A stretch of 64,000 nucleotides of DNA from Gordonia hydrophobica NBRC 16057. GTDB lineage: Bacteria; Actinomycetota; Actinomycetes; Mycobacteriales; Mycobacteriaceae. Shown here one piece after another: positions 18,532 through 27,941 of the stretch (position 1 is its first letter; every line of letters begins with the position of its first letter). Made by a program: the position numbers and the translations under genes. Below the pieces are notes generated by a model. The model had not been told where the DNA came from, searched no databases, and saw only the letters and a list, made by a program, of their open reading frames with translations. The stretch is from the NCBI RefSeq assembly GCF_001592365.1, contig NZ_BCWU01000011.1:62001-126000 (forward strand), given 5' to 3'.

Positions 18532-19530
18532 CTACCGGAAGAACCCGCGGTTCTTGGCGTTCCAGAGCATGTCCTGCCAGTAGCCCCAGGCGTGGGTGCC
18601 GTTGGCCGAGTAGGACATCACCGGCACGCCCTGGACGAAGGCTGCTGCTTCGAAGGCCTTGGCCTGGGCGAAGGCGAGCATTTCCAGCGGGGTGCCCTTG
18701 AACAGGTCGTCGAAGGTGTTCTGCGGGTAGTTGTAGCGGCCGAAGAAGCCGTTGCCTGCACCGACGTACACCTTGAGGCCATGCATGCGGTTGATCAGCA
18801 TGAACGGATCGTTTGCGGTCCAGCGCGGGCTCCACGGCGGGCCCCACATGGCGTCGACGTTCCACGGCGCCGGAGCGACGTCGAGCATCGCCAGGCGCAG
18901 CGCAGTGCGCATGCCCGGAGCCGACAGGGTCAGGTAGCCCGACAGCGAGCCGGCCGCGTAGTACAGGTCGCGACGCTGTGCGGCGTGCGTCAGTGCGGCG
19001 CCGCCACCCATCGACAGACCCATGATCGCGAACTTGTTGTTCTTGCGTGCGAATCCCTTGCTGCGCAGTGCAGGAACCAGGCGCTTGTCGATGACGCAAC
19101 CCCACTTGTAGCGGCTGCGCTGGCCGTTGAAGTTCGAGGGAGCGTCCCAGTCGGTGTAGAAGCTGGCGGCGCCGCCGACCGGCATGACGACGTTGACGCC
19201 GCTGTCGGCGAGTCGACGTGCGTTGGTCTCGATGTCCCAGCCGCTGCGGTTGTATCCCGCGCGCATGCCGTCGAGCAGGATGACGGTCGAGTAGTTGCCC
19301 GGGCGTCGCCAGGATTGGACCTTGACCTTGCCCGGTGCCATCGACTTGTTGCCGAATGCGCCATTGGTCGGCATGCCGCAGGCGTCGATCCAGAAGGTCG
19401 ACGCCGATGCCGCGTTCGACTGGCCAGCGCCAATCGCGGTTCCCATGAGACCCATGGCAGTGAGCACTGCGACAAGGACCGCCGTCAACCGGCGAGAACC
19501 GGCCTTCGACTTGCTCTTAGCTACGCGCAT
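18532..19530 (-). CDS. Antigen-85-type mycolyltransferase
   Basis: A 332-residue secreted mycolyltransferase. It has a basic N-terminus and a signal peptide ending near NAASA. The alpha/beta-hydrolase domain has the family order: WRRPGNYSTVILLDGMRA, PVGGAASFYTDW, the nucleophile Ser173 in GLSMGGG, ANDPFMLINRMHG, and His313 in NGTHAWGYW. It moves mycolate chains among trehalose monomycolate, dimycolate and arabinan in the cell wall. Position next to aftB is that of M. tuberculosis fbpA (Rv3804c), but paralogue identity cannot be fixed by eye. ATG 19530 follows an AGGGAGAAAG sequence. A 5'-leader hairpin and an intrinsic terminator bracket the gene, so it is probably monocistronic. Confidence 0.95.
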   Translation of the reverse strand: MRVAKSKSKAGSRRLTAVLVAVLTAMGLMGTAIGAGQSNAASASTFWIDACGMPTNGAFGNKSMAPGKVKVQSWRRPGNYSTVILLDGMRAGYNRSGWDIETNARRLADSGVNVVMPVGGAASFYTDWDAPSNFNGQRSRYKWGCVIDKRLVPALRSKGFARKNNKFAIMGLSMGGGAALTHAAQRRDLYYAAGSLSGYLTLSAPGMRTALRLAMLDVAPAPWNVDAMWGPPWSPRWTANDPFMLINRMHGLKVYVGAGNGFFGRYNYPQNTFDDLFKGTPLEMLAFAQAKAFEAAAFVQGVPVMSYSANGTHAWGYWQDMLWNAKNRGFFR

Positions 19531-19912
19531 TGACTGCTTTCTCCCTAAACTCTGCCTTCGTTCTCACGCCAACCTTAGATTGGCATGAGACTTTCTGCGT
19601 CACGCGGCCGCCATTGCGACGCCACTTGCGTCACAACTGCAACCAATTAGGGCGAGCCTATTCGACTCACCCGATGCCACCCAAACCGTGTGATGGCTAT
19701 CACACGTGTCGGTGGTGGCACCACGTACTAGGCCGACGTAGAGGCATTCACCTCTGCTTTCGGCCACGTCGTGTCTATCGCCCGATCGACAAAGGACGTT
19801 ACCGTTTCGAGATCACCTGCGGCAAGCTCGGGAGAGATACCCGACACAGCCGGGTCTCAGGATCTCCTGCGCAGCATCTCAGACTGCGTACACCCAGGGC
19901 CGTCCACCGCAC
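19531..19912. other. Intergenic region between mycolyltransferase gene and aftB
   Basis: A gene-less stretch of 382 bases. Close to 19531 is the leader of the mycolyltransferase transcript with an inverted repeat (separate entry). Near aftB a weak inverted repeat (about 19834-19858, ACCCG/CGGGT core) may act in aftB transcription ending. Plus-strand open frames crossing it show no protein features. Confidence 0.5.
19562..19590 (-). promoter_or_regulatory. Inverted repeat in the mycolyltransferase leader
   Basis: TCTCACGCCAA at 19562-19572 faces TTGGCATGAGA at 19580-19590, an 11-bp inverted repeat with one mismatch and a 7-nt loop. It lies 32 bp upstream of the start codon. It could be an operator at the promoter or a 5'-leader hairpin in the mRNA that stabilises or regulates it. 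Confidence 0.5.
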
Positions 19913-22009
19913 TCAGTCTGTCGTCACGCCCTCGGGCATCGGGATGCCGCAGCGAAGCAGCTCGTACTTCGGTTCGCGGGCGATCCGATACGTGTTGAAC
20001 TCTTCGGCCTGGCGCAGGTTGTGTCGGAACCGAGTGAACGACCACGTGTCCTTGTACGACGCGAAGCGCGCCTGCGTCGTAGGGCAGGTGAGCGCGGCAC
20101 GGGCCATCTTCACCTCATCGCGGTCGATGAATCCGGGGAACCCGGATACGCCACCGCTTTCGGCGACCACCCATTCGCTCGGGAGTCGCTTGTCGTGCCC
20201 GATGCGACCGTCCTGCAGTCGCGCGGTGTGGGCGGCGAGGGGGTATGCCAGGCCCATCTGGTCGATCACCCGCACGTCCAGCGGCGCATTCATGCTCGTC
20301 ATCCCGAGGTTCAGGAAGTACACGCTGGTCTCACGGGGGATGCCGGGCGCCAACTTCTTCGGGAGCGGGGAGACGTACCACTTGTCGTAGTCGGCCGACG
20401 GCAGGATGACGCCGCCGCCCTCGGCCTCCACCTTGTGGATGGTTTCCACCATCGCCCGCATGCGGGGATACTCCAGATAGTCCTGCGCCGTGACCGGATT
20501 CTCGTTGCCCATGTTGGTCACGTAGAACCGTCGCTCGTCGACGATCCCGTCGCGCCCGATGTCCATGCCCGCGTTGGGCAGCACGGTCTGATTGACCGCC
20601 ACGCCCCACCACACGGTGGTCACGACACCGCCGAGCAGCAGCAGACCGGCGCCGAGCCGATAGCGGGCCTTCGCGGTCGACAGGCTGGTCGGAATCGTCA
20701 CCGGGATCACCATCACCGGCAGCAGCAGGACGAACAGCGGCGACAGCAACACGCGACCGTGCATGAAGTCGCCGCCCTGACGCAGCCAGTACACGGCGAG
20801 GAACAGACCGGACACGACGACCACGGTCACCACACCGCCGGGAGTCTGGATGCGGTCGACGACTCGGCCCCAGACCCGGACGAGGGTGTGCGCCGCCGAC
20901 GACTTCTCCGCGTCGAGGATCTCGTGGTCGGCCCGCTCTGCGGCATCGCCGTCATCGGCGGCGTCCTCGCGGAAGGTGATCGCCAAGACGGCGAGCAGGA
21001 TGCCCGCCACGACCGCGACGATCACGGGCAGCAGCAGCGTGTAGGGGCCGAACAGGTTGGTGAGGTAGGCGAATCCCTGGTGCCATTTGGCGCCGCTGGC
21101 GTCCTTGGCGATCGCGGGATTCGGGACCAGCACGGCGTAGTAGCCCATGCGGAAGATCTGGTAGCCGACCGGCAGCGCCCCCGCGACGACGACCATCGCC
21201 ACGCGCATCCGCCAGCCGATCCGGGTGCAGAACATCGCGAGGAGCACCAGCCCGCCGAAGACCGCCATCTCTGGGCGGATCAGCGGCGCAAGACCCGCGG
21301 TAAAGGTCAGCGCGAGGAAGGCGGTGCGCGTCCGCGCAGTCTGCTCCGCACCGGCGCGACGAGTCCACGCCAGCAGCTGACACCACAGGCAGGCGACCCA
21401 GAAGAGGGTCAGGCCGTTCTCCAGACCCGATGTCGCGAAGTCACGAGCAGGCGGGATGACGATGTAGACGACCGCGCCGAGCGGAGCCAACAGCGTGATG
21501 CCCGGGCCCAGGGCGCGTCGGCCGTACAGTCGCGCGGTCCCGTACATGGCCAACGGCAGTGCGGCGACCGACAGGACCAGTGCCAGCCACAGGGCGACGT
21601 ACTCGGTCTGCTCCGCACCGGTCACCCACGCCCAGAACCAATTCAGGTAGGTCCACAGGGTGGAGGTGTTGGCCTCCACGCGCTCGCCTGCGTTGAAGAC
21701 CGGGCCGTTGCCCGCGAGCAGGTTCCGGACCGTGCGCAGGACGATCAGACCGTCGTCGGCGATCCACCGACGCTGCCACGCACCGATCGCGAACAGCACG
21801 GTGACGGCGATGGTCCCGATCGCGAAGCTGGTCGCCGGAACCACCAGGCGCCGTCTGTTCGTCCGCGTGGTCTCCGCCGCGGCGCTTACCTCGTCCCGCG
21901 GGTCGTCTGCGTCCGCCGGCGAGTCGTGCGGTTCGTCGCCGACGACCGGGATCAGGTCCGTGACATCGCGAGACTCCGGCGTCGACGAATCGTCGTCAGA
22001 ACGGGGCAT
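19913..22009 (-). CDS. aftB: Terminal beta-(1->2) arabinofuranosyltransferase AftB
   Basis: A 698-residue GT-C-type membrane glycosyltransferase that adds the terminal beta-1,2 arabinofuranose caps on arabinan, the sites that later carry mycolates; donor decaprenylphosphoryl arabinose. After an acidic N-terminal tail (about 45 residues) there are some ten membrane helices. The first external loop has the catalytic-type RRWIADDGLIVLRTVRN acidic pair. The C-terminal third is a periplasmic domain beginning near NQTVLPNAGMDIGRDG and holding cysteines in ALTCPTT and LLRCGIP. ATG 22009 gives a 14-bp overlap with ubiA upstream, matching the compact operon. The extra 38 residues of the longer frame are not used. 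Confidence 0.95.
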   Translation of the reverse strand: MPRSDDDSSTPESRDVTDLIPVVGDEPHDSPADADDPRDEVSAAAETTRTNRRRLVVPATSFAIGTIAVTVLFAIGAWQRRWIADDGLIVLRTVRNLLAGNGPVFNAGERVEANTSTLWTYLNWFWAWVTGAEQTEYVALWLALVLSVAALPLAMYGTARLYGRRALGPGITLLAPLGAVVYIVIPPARDFATSGLENGLTLFWVACLWCQLLAWTRRAGAEQTARTRTAFLALTFTAGLAPLIRPEMAVFGGLVLLAMFCTRIGWRMRVAMVVVAGALPVGYQIFRMGYYAVLVPNPAIAKDASGAKWHQGFAYLTNLFGPYTLLLPVIVAVVAGILLAVLAITFREDAADDGDAAERADHEILDAEKSSAAHTLVRVWGRVVDRIQTPGGVVTVVVVSGLFLAVYWLRQGGDFMHGRVLLSPLFVLLLPVMVIPVTIPTSLSTAKARYRLGAGLLLLGGVVTTVWWGVAVNQTVLPNAGMDIGRDGIVDERRFYVTNMGNENPVTAQDYLEYPRMRAMVETIHKVEAEGGGVILPSADYDKWYVSPLPKKLAPGIPRETSVYFLNLGMTSMNAPLDVRVIDQMGLAYPLAAHTARLQDGRIGHDKRLPSEWVVAESGGVSGFPGFIDRDEVKMARAALTCPTTQARFASYKDTWSFTRFRHNLRQAEEFNTYRIAREPKYELLRCGIPMPEGVTTD

Positions 22010-22919
22010 AGACCGCGACACCCACCAGCACGACCCACGCCAGCGCCAGGAACTGCAGCACACGGTCGCCGAGCGCGACCTCCTCGGGCTCGCCCGCTTC
22101 GCCGCCGTCGACGTCGACCGCATAGCGCAGGATGGCGATGGTGAACGGCACCATCGAGATCGCGTAGAAGACGTTGTCGCCGCGGTCTTCGTCGAACGCC
22201 CACAGTCCGTAGCAGAGGACGACGGCGGTCGCCGACAGCGTCCACACGAAGCGTAGATACGTGGTGGTGTAGTACTCGAGCGACTTGCGGATCTTGGCGC
22301 CAGTCCGCTCGGCGAGCTGCAGTTCGGCGTAGCGCTTGCCCGCGGCCATGAACAACGAGCCGAAGGCCATCACGAGGAGGAACCACTTCGACAGGCCGTC
22401 GGGCAGTTCGGCGGCGACGCCACCGGCGATCGCACGGAGCAGGAAGCCCGACGAGACGATGCAGATGTCGACCACGGCCTGATGCTTGAGGCCGAAGCAG
22501 TACCCGAGCTGGATCACCAGGTACACGGCGATCGTGGTGGCCGTCTGCCAGTTGGCGATGAACGCGATGCCGATCGCCGCGGCGGCCAGAATCACGGCCA
22601 GCACGAAGGCGAAGTTGCGCGGGACCACGCCCGCGGCGATGGGCCGGAAGCGTTTGGTCGGGTGCTGCCGGTCGGCTTCGACGTCCAGGGCGTCGTTGAT
22701 CAGGTAGATCGACGACGCGACCAGGCAGAACGCGATGAATGCGATACCGACATTGCCCATCCGACCGAGGTCGGTCAGGGTGTCGGTACCCGCTGCCATC
22801 GGCGCGGCGAGCACGAGGACGTTCTTCACCCACTGCCGCGGGCGGAGCGCCTTGACCAGGCCGCTGGCCAGGTTCTTCGGCGGACCTGCGATGCCGTGCT
22901 CGATCGGCTCCTCGCTCAT
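21996..22919 (-). CDS. ubiA: Decaprenyl-phosphate phosphoribosyltransferase (DPPR synthase)
   Basis: This 307-residue UbiA-superfamily membrane enzyme joins phosphoribose pyrophosphate to decaprenyl phosphate, the first committed step toward the arabinose donor of the wall. It has nine predicted helices. The first Asp-rich motif is NDALDVEADRQHPTKRFRP, and a later conserved region includes GLKHQAVVDICIVSSGFLLRAIAGG and the KRYAELQLAER loop. The start ATG 22919 follows a GAGGAA sequence. It lies 10 bp after the PAP2 phosphatase gene, the next enzyme in the same path, and overlaps aftB, which uses the final donor. Confidence 0.95.
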   Translation of the reverse strand: MSEEPIEHGIAGPPKNLASGLVKALRPRQWVKNVLVLAAPMAAGTDTLTDLGRMGNVGIAFIAFCLVASSIYLINDALDVEADRQHPTKRFRPIAAGVVPRNFAFVLAVILAAAAIGIAFIANWQTATTIAVYLVIQLGYCFGLKHQAVVDICIVSSGFLLRAIAGGVAAELPDGLSKWFLLVMAFGSLFMAAGKRYAELQLAERTGAKIRKSLEYYTTTYLRFVWTLSATAVVLCYGLWAFDEDRGDNVFYAISMVPFTIAILRYAVDVDGGEAGEPEEVALGDRVLQFLALAWVVLVGVAVYAPF

Positions 22920-22929
22920 CGGTGGTTCC

Positions 22930-23535
22930 TCACTTGCTCACGTTCGTACGGTCAACTGCGGTGACTTTTGCGTCGGCGGCGATCACCGCTGCCGCGGTCA
23001 ATGCACCGACGAGCGCGCCGGCTGCCACATCGGAAGGGTAATGGACGCCCAGAACCAGACGCGAAACCAGCATCGGCGGAACGATCACCGCGGGCGCCAA
23101 CACCTGTGCGCCGGGCACACCGGACGCGCGGCCCAGCAGGATCGCTGCGGCGGTCGTCGACGTCGCGTGGCTCGACGGAAAGCTCAGCTTGCTGGGCGTG
23201 CCGACGCCGATCCGGATGTCGGGGTGGTTCGGGCGCTTGCGCCGGACCACGCGTTTGATGACGACGGACGCCGCATGCGCGACGAAGGCTCCCGCGCCGG
23301 CCTCGACGTAACGACGCCGTGCGTCGACGTCGCCACGACGATGCGCGGCGTACGCCCCCGCCCCGGCCAGCGCCAGCCAACCGAGCGAGTGCTCACCGAA
23401 GTGCGAGAGGCCACGGGCGCCGGCCAGCACGCCCGGGCGGTCGGCGAGCACTGACTGCACGGCGACGAGCGCGCCGGCCTCACCGGTCGCCCTTGCGCGA
23501 TCGGCAGTGGTCTGTTCAGTCGATTCCGAAGACAC
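22930..23535 (-). CDS. PAP2-type phosphatase (probable DPPR phosphatase)
   Basis: A 201-residue membrane phosphatase of the PAP2 superfamily. The three catalytic motifs are present: KRVVRRKRP, FPSSHAT and SRLVLGVHYPSDV (catalytic His in the last two). Its place between glfT2 and ubiA is that of Rv3807c, which is proposed to remove the 5-phosphate from decaprenylphosphoryl-5-phosphoribose before epimerisation to the arabinose donor. It begins at GTG 23535, inside the last 20 bp of glfT2, so translation is coupled. Confidence 0.93.
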   Translation of the reverse strand: MSSESTEQTTADRARATGEAGALVAVQSVLADRPGVLAGARGLSHFGEHSLGWLALAGAGAYAAHRRGDVDARRRYVEAGAGAFVAHAASVVIKRVVRRKRPNHPDIRIGVGTPSKLSFPSSHATSTTAAAILLGRASGVPGAQVLAPAVIVPPMLVSRLVLGVHYPSDVAAGALVGALTAAAVIAADAKVTAVDRTNVSK

Positions 23536-25563
23536 GGGCCCAGCTCTCCTTGCTCACCAGATCGTCATGCGCGGCGCGGTACTCGCCACGCTTCGCCTCG
23601 AACTCGTCGCGCAACTGCTTCACCAGGGACGCCGATTCGCGGCCGAGCGCGATCATCGTGTCGCGATCACGCTGGCGGTACACCACACCGCGGCCGTCGG
23701 CGGTGGTGACGGTGACGCCGTCGACCCGCCCGAGCGAGAACCATCGAGCCTCGATCGGCGGGTAGTTGGCCTGCGGAACGCTGTGGTGGCGCGGGTCGGC
23801 GGGCCGGACGTTGTTCACCACGGCCGCGGCGAGCGCCTTGGCCTTGGCGATCGGGCCCTTGGGCTCGTTGACGCCGAGCGCCGTCGCCTCACCGGTGGTG
23901 GTCGGGAGGTCGGTGGCTGAGGGCAGCACCACGGCGTCCGGATATCCCTTGCGGATCTCGGCGACCTTCCCGAGTGCGGTGGGCAAGAGGGACCGGATGT
24001 GGTCGGGCCCGGCCAGGAAGTCGCGGATCGCCTCGTTCTGGATCGCCACCGTCGAGTACTCCAGGCACAGGAGGTGCTTGGCCGTGGCCTTGGCCATCGA
24101 CGTCAGGATCCCGTCGATGGAGCCCTCGGTGTAGATCGACGCCACCACGAGGCGGTTCCGCAGGTGGAAGTACGCCTGCCAGTCGATGGCGTCGTCCTTG
24201 TCGCTCCACGCCATGTGCCAGATCGCGATACCCGGAATCGTGGCGGTCGGGTAGCCGGCGCGCTCGGCGCGCAGGGCGAACTCCCAGTCGTCCCACTTGA
24301 TGAACAGCGGCATCGGCAGCCCGACGGTCTCCGCGACCTCGCGCGGGATCATGCACATCCACCAGCCGTTGCCCTCGACGTCGATCCGCCGGTGCAGGTT
24401 TTTGGAATTGTCGCGATCGCTGAGCGGGTATTTGGAGAAGTCGTGGTCGTACTCGACGAACGGCGCGGCCGTCCACATGAACCTGTGCCGGTCGATCACC
24501 TCGCCCATGCAGTGCAGGTGACTGCGATCCTGCAGGTTGAGCATCTGCCCGCCGACCAGCATCGGCGACTTCGCGAACCGCGACAGCGCCAACGCACGCA
24601 GGATCGAGTCGGGCTCGATCATGATGTCGTCGTCCATATAGAGGACATACGGGCTGTCGGTCAGCCGCAGCGCCTCGTACATGATCCGCGAGTAACCGCC
24701 CGAACCGCCGAGGTTGCCCTGGTCGAAGATGTGCAGGCGATCCCCGAGCCGCTCGGCGGCCTCGGTGTAACCGTCTTGGTCGACGACCTTCCTGGTGCCC
24801 TGGTCAGGCATGAGGACCGCGTCGACGACGGCGTCGACCAGCGGATCCGAGGTCAGGGCCGCGAGTGCAGCGACCGCATCCGCCGGCCGGTTGAAGGTCG
24901 GGATGCCGACGGTGACTCGCGACCCGCTCGCTCCGCTCCCGGCGTCGGTGACTCGCGACCCGCTCGCTCCGCTCCCGGCGTCGGTCACTCGCGACCCGCT
25001 CGCTCCGCTCCCGGCGTCGGTCACATTGTTGGAGCCGCTGGTGGGCTCGATCGGTGCGTACCAGCCGCCGGCGATGATCTCGGTGTCGGTGTCGGTGGTG
25101 ACGTCGAACCAGATCCAGCCGCCGTCCTCGAACGGGCCCAGGTCGGTCTCGAACTCGAAGACGCCGATGCCGTCGGATCCCACCTGGACCAGGTCGCCGC
25201 CGATGGCGATCCGCGAACCGTCGATCTTGGAACGGTACAGGTCCACCCGCGCGGGGGCCCTGTTCGCATTCGGCCCGCTCGCTGCGCTCCCGGCACCGCG
25301 CACCTCCACGCGGAGAACCACCGACTCGAGCACACTCCAGCGACGCCAGTACGATGCCGCGAACGCGTTGAAGTAGGTCGCGAAACTGACCTCCGACTCC
25401 CCGCTCAGCGTGACGCTGGTGCGATCGTCCGAGGCATGTGCCCGCGAGGAGTTGCTCTCGGATTCCACGAGGTACAACGACCGCACGTCGAGCGGCTCAC
25501 CCGGGCGCGGGAAGATGACCCGCTGCAGCAGGCTGACGGCCTTCGTCGGATGTGCGGACGTCA

Positions 25564-25564
<1 letters not shown>
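23516..25564 (-). CDS. glfT2: Galactofuranosyltransferase GlfT2
   Basis: This 682-residue enzyme polymerises the galactan chain from UDP-galactofuranose with alternating beta-1,5 and beta-1,6 links. It has an N-terminal beta-barrel (about 1-170), then the GT-A core starting TVGIPTFNRPADAV. The metal-binding triple Asp is at 311-313 in YMDDDIMIEP. Later are FIKWDDWEFALRAERAGY, holding the catalytic acidic pair, and the metal His in IAIWHMAWSD; the C-terminal helical part follows. It is longer than M. tuberculosis GlfT2 (637), mainly through a 3 x 12-residue repeat inserted at the barrel/GT-A boundary and a smaller Gly/Ser insertion near residue 93. ATG 25564 overlaps the glf stop (TGATG). Confidence 0.96.
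24911..25018 (-). repeat. Three tandem 36-bp repeats inside glfT2
   Basis: Units at 24911-24946, 24947-24982 and 24983-25018 differ only by one base (GTG versus GTC near their starts). Each codes for 12 residues, VTDAGSGASGSR, on the minus strand. The core CCCGCTCGCTCCGCTCCCGG recurs once more at 25274-25293 with a single change, again in frame and coding a Gly/Ser/Ala stretch. A related GAGCGGAGCGA core lies at 18335-18345. The block sits exactly between two protein domains, so it is tolerated as a linker. Confidence 0.92.
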
Positions 25565-26769
<1,205 letters not shown>

Positions 26770-26896
26770 TCAGCCTATCGGACCGTTCCTGAGTATTTCT
26801 GCAGCACGCCCGCGATCCGGACGTGTGTTCTCCCACCCCGACAGCGGGCCCGGGAGAGCCTCGGTGAGCCTTCCGTCCGACGCCGGCCGCCGCGCA

Positions 26897-27454
26897 TCAC
26901 GGGCGCTCAGCGAGCACATCCGAATGCAGTGCGACCAGCCGATCGGACCAATCGTCGGCGATCGCGCCCGTCCGGCCGTACTCCGCGAGGAGTGCTCCGA
27001 CGATGGAATCGACCAGAGTCTCGATGTCGCCGCGCAAGGTCAGCACACCGTCGGCGACGCCGGCACGCAGTTCGTCGGCCAGCAGCCGCCGATGCGTCTG
27101 CAACACCGTGCGGAAGGCATCGGTGAAAGCGGGATCGGCGTCGGTCAGCAGCGCTGCGAAGCCGCCGAACCCGATTCCGTCGAGGATCATCGCCGACGCG
27201 CGCTCAACCACCCAGCGCAACCGACCCTCTCCCGAGCAGTCGTGCTCGTCGACTGCGTTCTCGGCGGCGAGGCGCTGGAGGACGTCGGTCAGCATCGCCG
27301 CGCGGTCGGCGTAGCGGCGGTACACCGTGGTGCGAGCCACTCCGGAGTGCGCTGCGACACCTTCGACGGTGACCGCGGACGGCCCCTTGGTCCGCAGGAG
27401 TTCGAGGGTCGCCGCCGCGATCTTGGCGTCGCTGGCATGACGGGAGGGCGGCAT
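26897..27454 (-). CDS. TetR-family regulator
   Basis: A 185-residue TetR repressor-like protein. The N-terminal helix-turn-helix is AATLELLRTKGPSAVTVEGVAAHSGVARTTVYRRYADRAAML. The C-terminal ligand-binding part includes SAMILDGIGFGGFAALLTDADPAF and a final dimer helix LVDSIVGALLAEYGRTG. It is divergent from a small membrane protein gene, and between them lies a long near-perfect palindrome with similar distance to both. It very probably represses that gene and itself. The ligand is not known. Confidence 0.93.
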   Translation of the reverse strand: MPPSRHASDAKIAAATLELLRTKGPSAVTVEGVAAHSGVARTTVYRRYADRAAMLTDVLQRLAAENAVDEHDCSGEGRLRWVVERASAMILDGIGFGGFAALLTDADPAFTDAFRTVLQTHRRLLADELRAGVADGVLTLRGDIETLVDSIVGALLAEYGRTGAIADDWSDRLVALHSDVLAERP

Positions 27455-27516
27455 CGAATCAGGCCTCCATCCGATCGGCGTCAGTGATCACACGAGAACG
27501 CTACATCAAGTGTAGT

Positions 27517-27550
27517 GATACAGTAAATGTATCGATACATTCACTGTATC
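27517..27550. promoter_or_regulatory. 34-bp palindromic TetR operator
   Basis: GATACAGTAAATGTATC at 27517-27533 is followed directly by its reverse complement with one mismatch at 27534-27550. Its size and position between divergent tetR and a small membrane gene fit an operator bound by two TetR dimers. A small hairpin (CTACA, 5-nt loop, TGTAG) adjoins it at 27501-27515. No other copy was seen in the window, so the regulation is local. Confidence 0.85.
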
Positions 27551-27578
27551 GTTTCGTTCACTTCCCGAGGAGGCCCCG

Positions 27579-27929
27579 TTGAGTTCCCATTCAGCCGACA
27601 GACCCATCCCCTACCTACCCATCGGCTACCTGCTTCTGCTCGTCCAATTCGTTCTGCTCGGCCTGTCCGTGAGCACGCTCGCCGCCGACGCCCGCGGAAC
27701 CGTCGTCACCACACTGTTCCTCGCCTGGGCAGTGACGCTCGTCGCCTCGATCGTCGCGTTCGTCCTGCAGGCGAAGACCAACCGCGCCGACGACGGTCAG
27801 GCGACGCCGAGCCCGCATCTCATCGTTCCCGCGGAATCGACCGACCGCGTCGCCGCGTACCACGCGATCTACCGCAGTCCGGACGCGTCCGCACCCGCCG
27901 ACGATCGAACCGAGCGCGCCGCTGCGTGA
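27579..27929 (+). CDS. Small two-helix membrane protein
   Basis: A 116-residue protein starting with TTG 27579, 5 nt after a strong GAGGAGG. It has two membrane helices (YLLLLVQFVLLGLSVSTLAA and TTLFLAWAVTLVASIVAFVLQAK) and a 55-residue hydrophilic C-terminal tail holding VAAYHAIYRSPDAS. No family is recognised. The divergent TetR and the palindrome just upstream suggest it is induced by whatever ligand that TetR senses. It may be an accessory factor of an efflux or stress response, which is inference. Confidence 0.75.
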   Translation: MSSHSADRPIPYLPIGYLLLLVQFVLLGLSVSTLAADARGTVVTTLFLAWAVTLVASIVAFVLQAKTNRADDGQATPSPHLIVPAESTDRVAAYHAIYRSPDASAPADDRTERAAA

Positions 27930-27941
27930 CCTGCTCCCCGC

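Noticed and set aside
19834..19858. Inverted repeat after aftB as a terminator
   Set aside because: Arms are short and interrupted and no U-tract follows on the minus strand, so I do not list it as a terminator.
24911..25018. Tandem repeats considered as a CRISPR array
   Set aside because: Units are directly adjacent with no spacers and lie in frame inside glfT2; they are coding tandem repeats.
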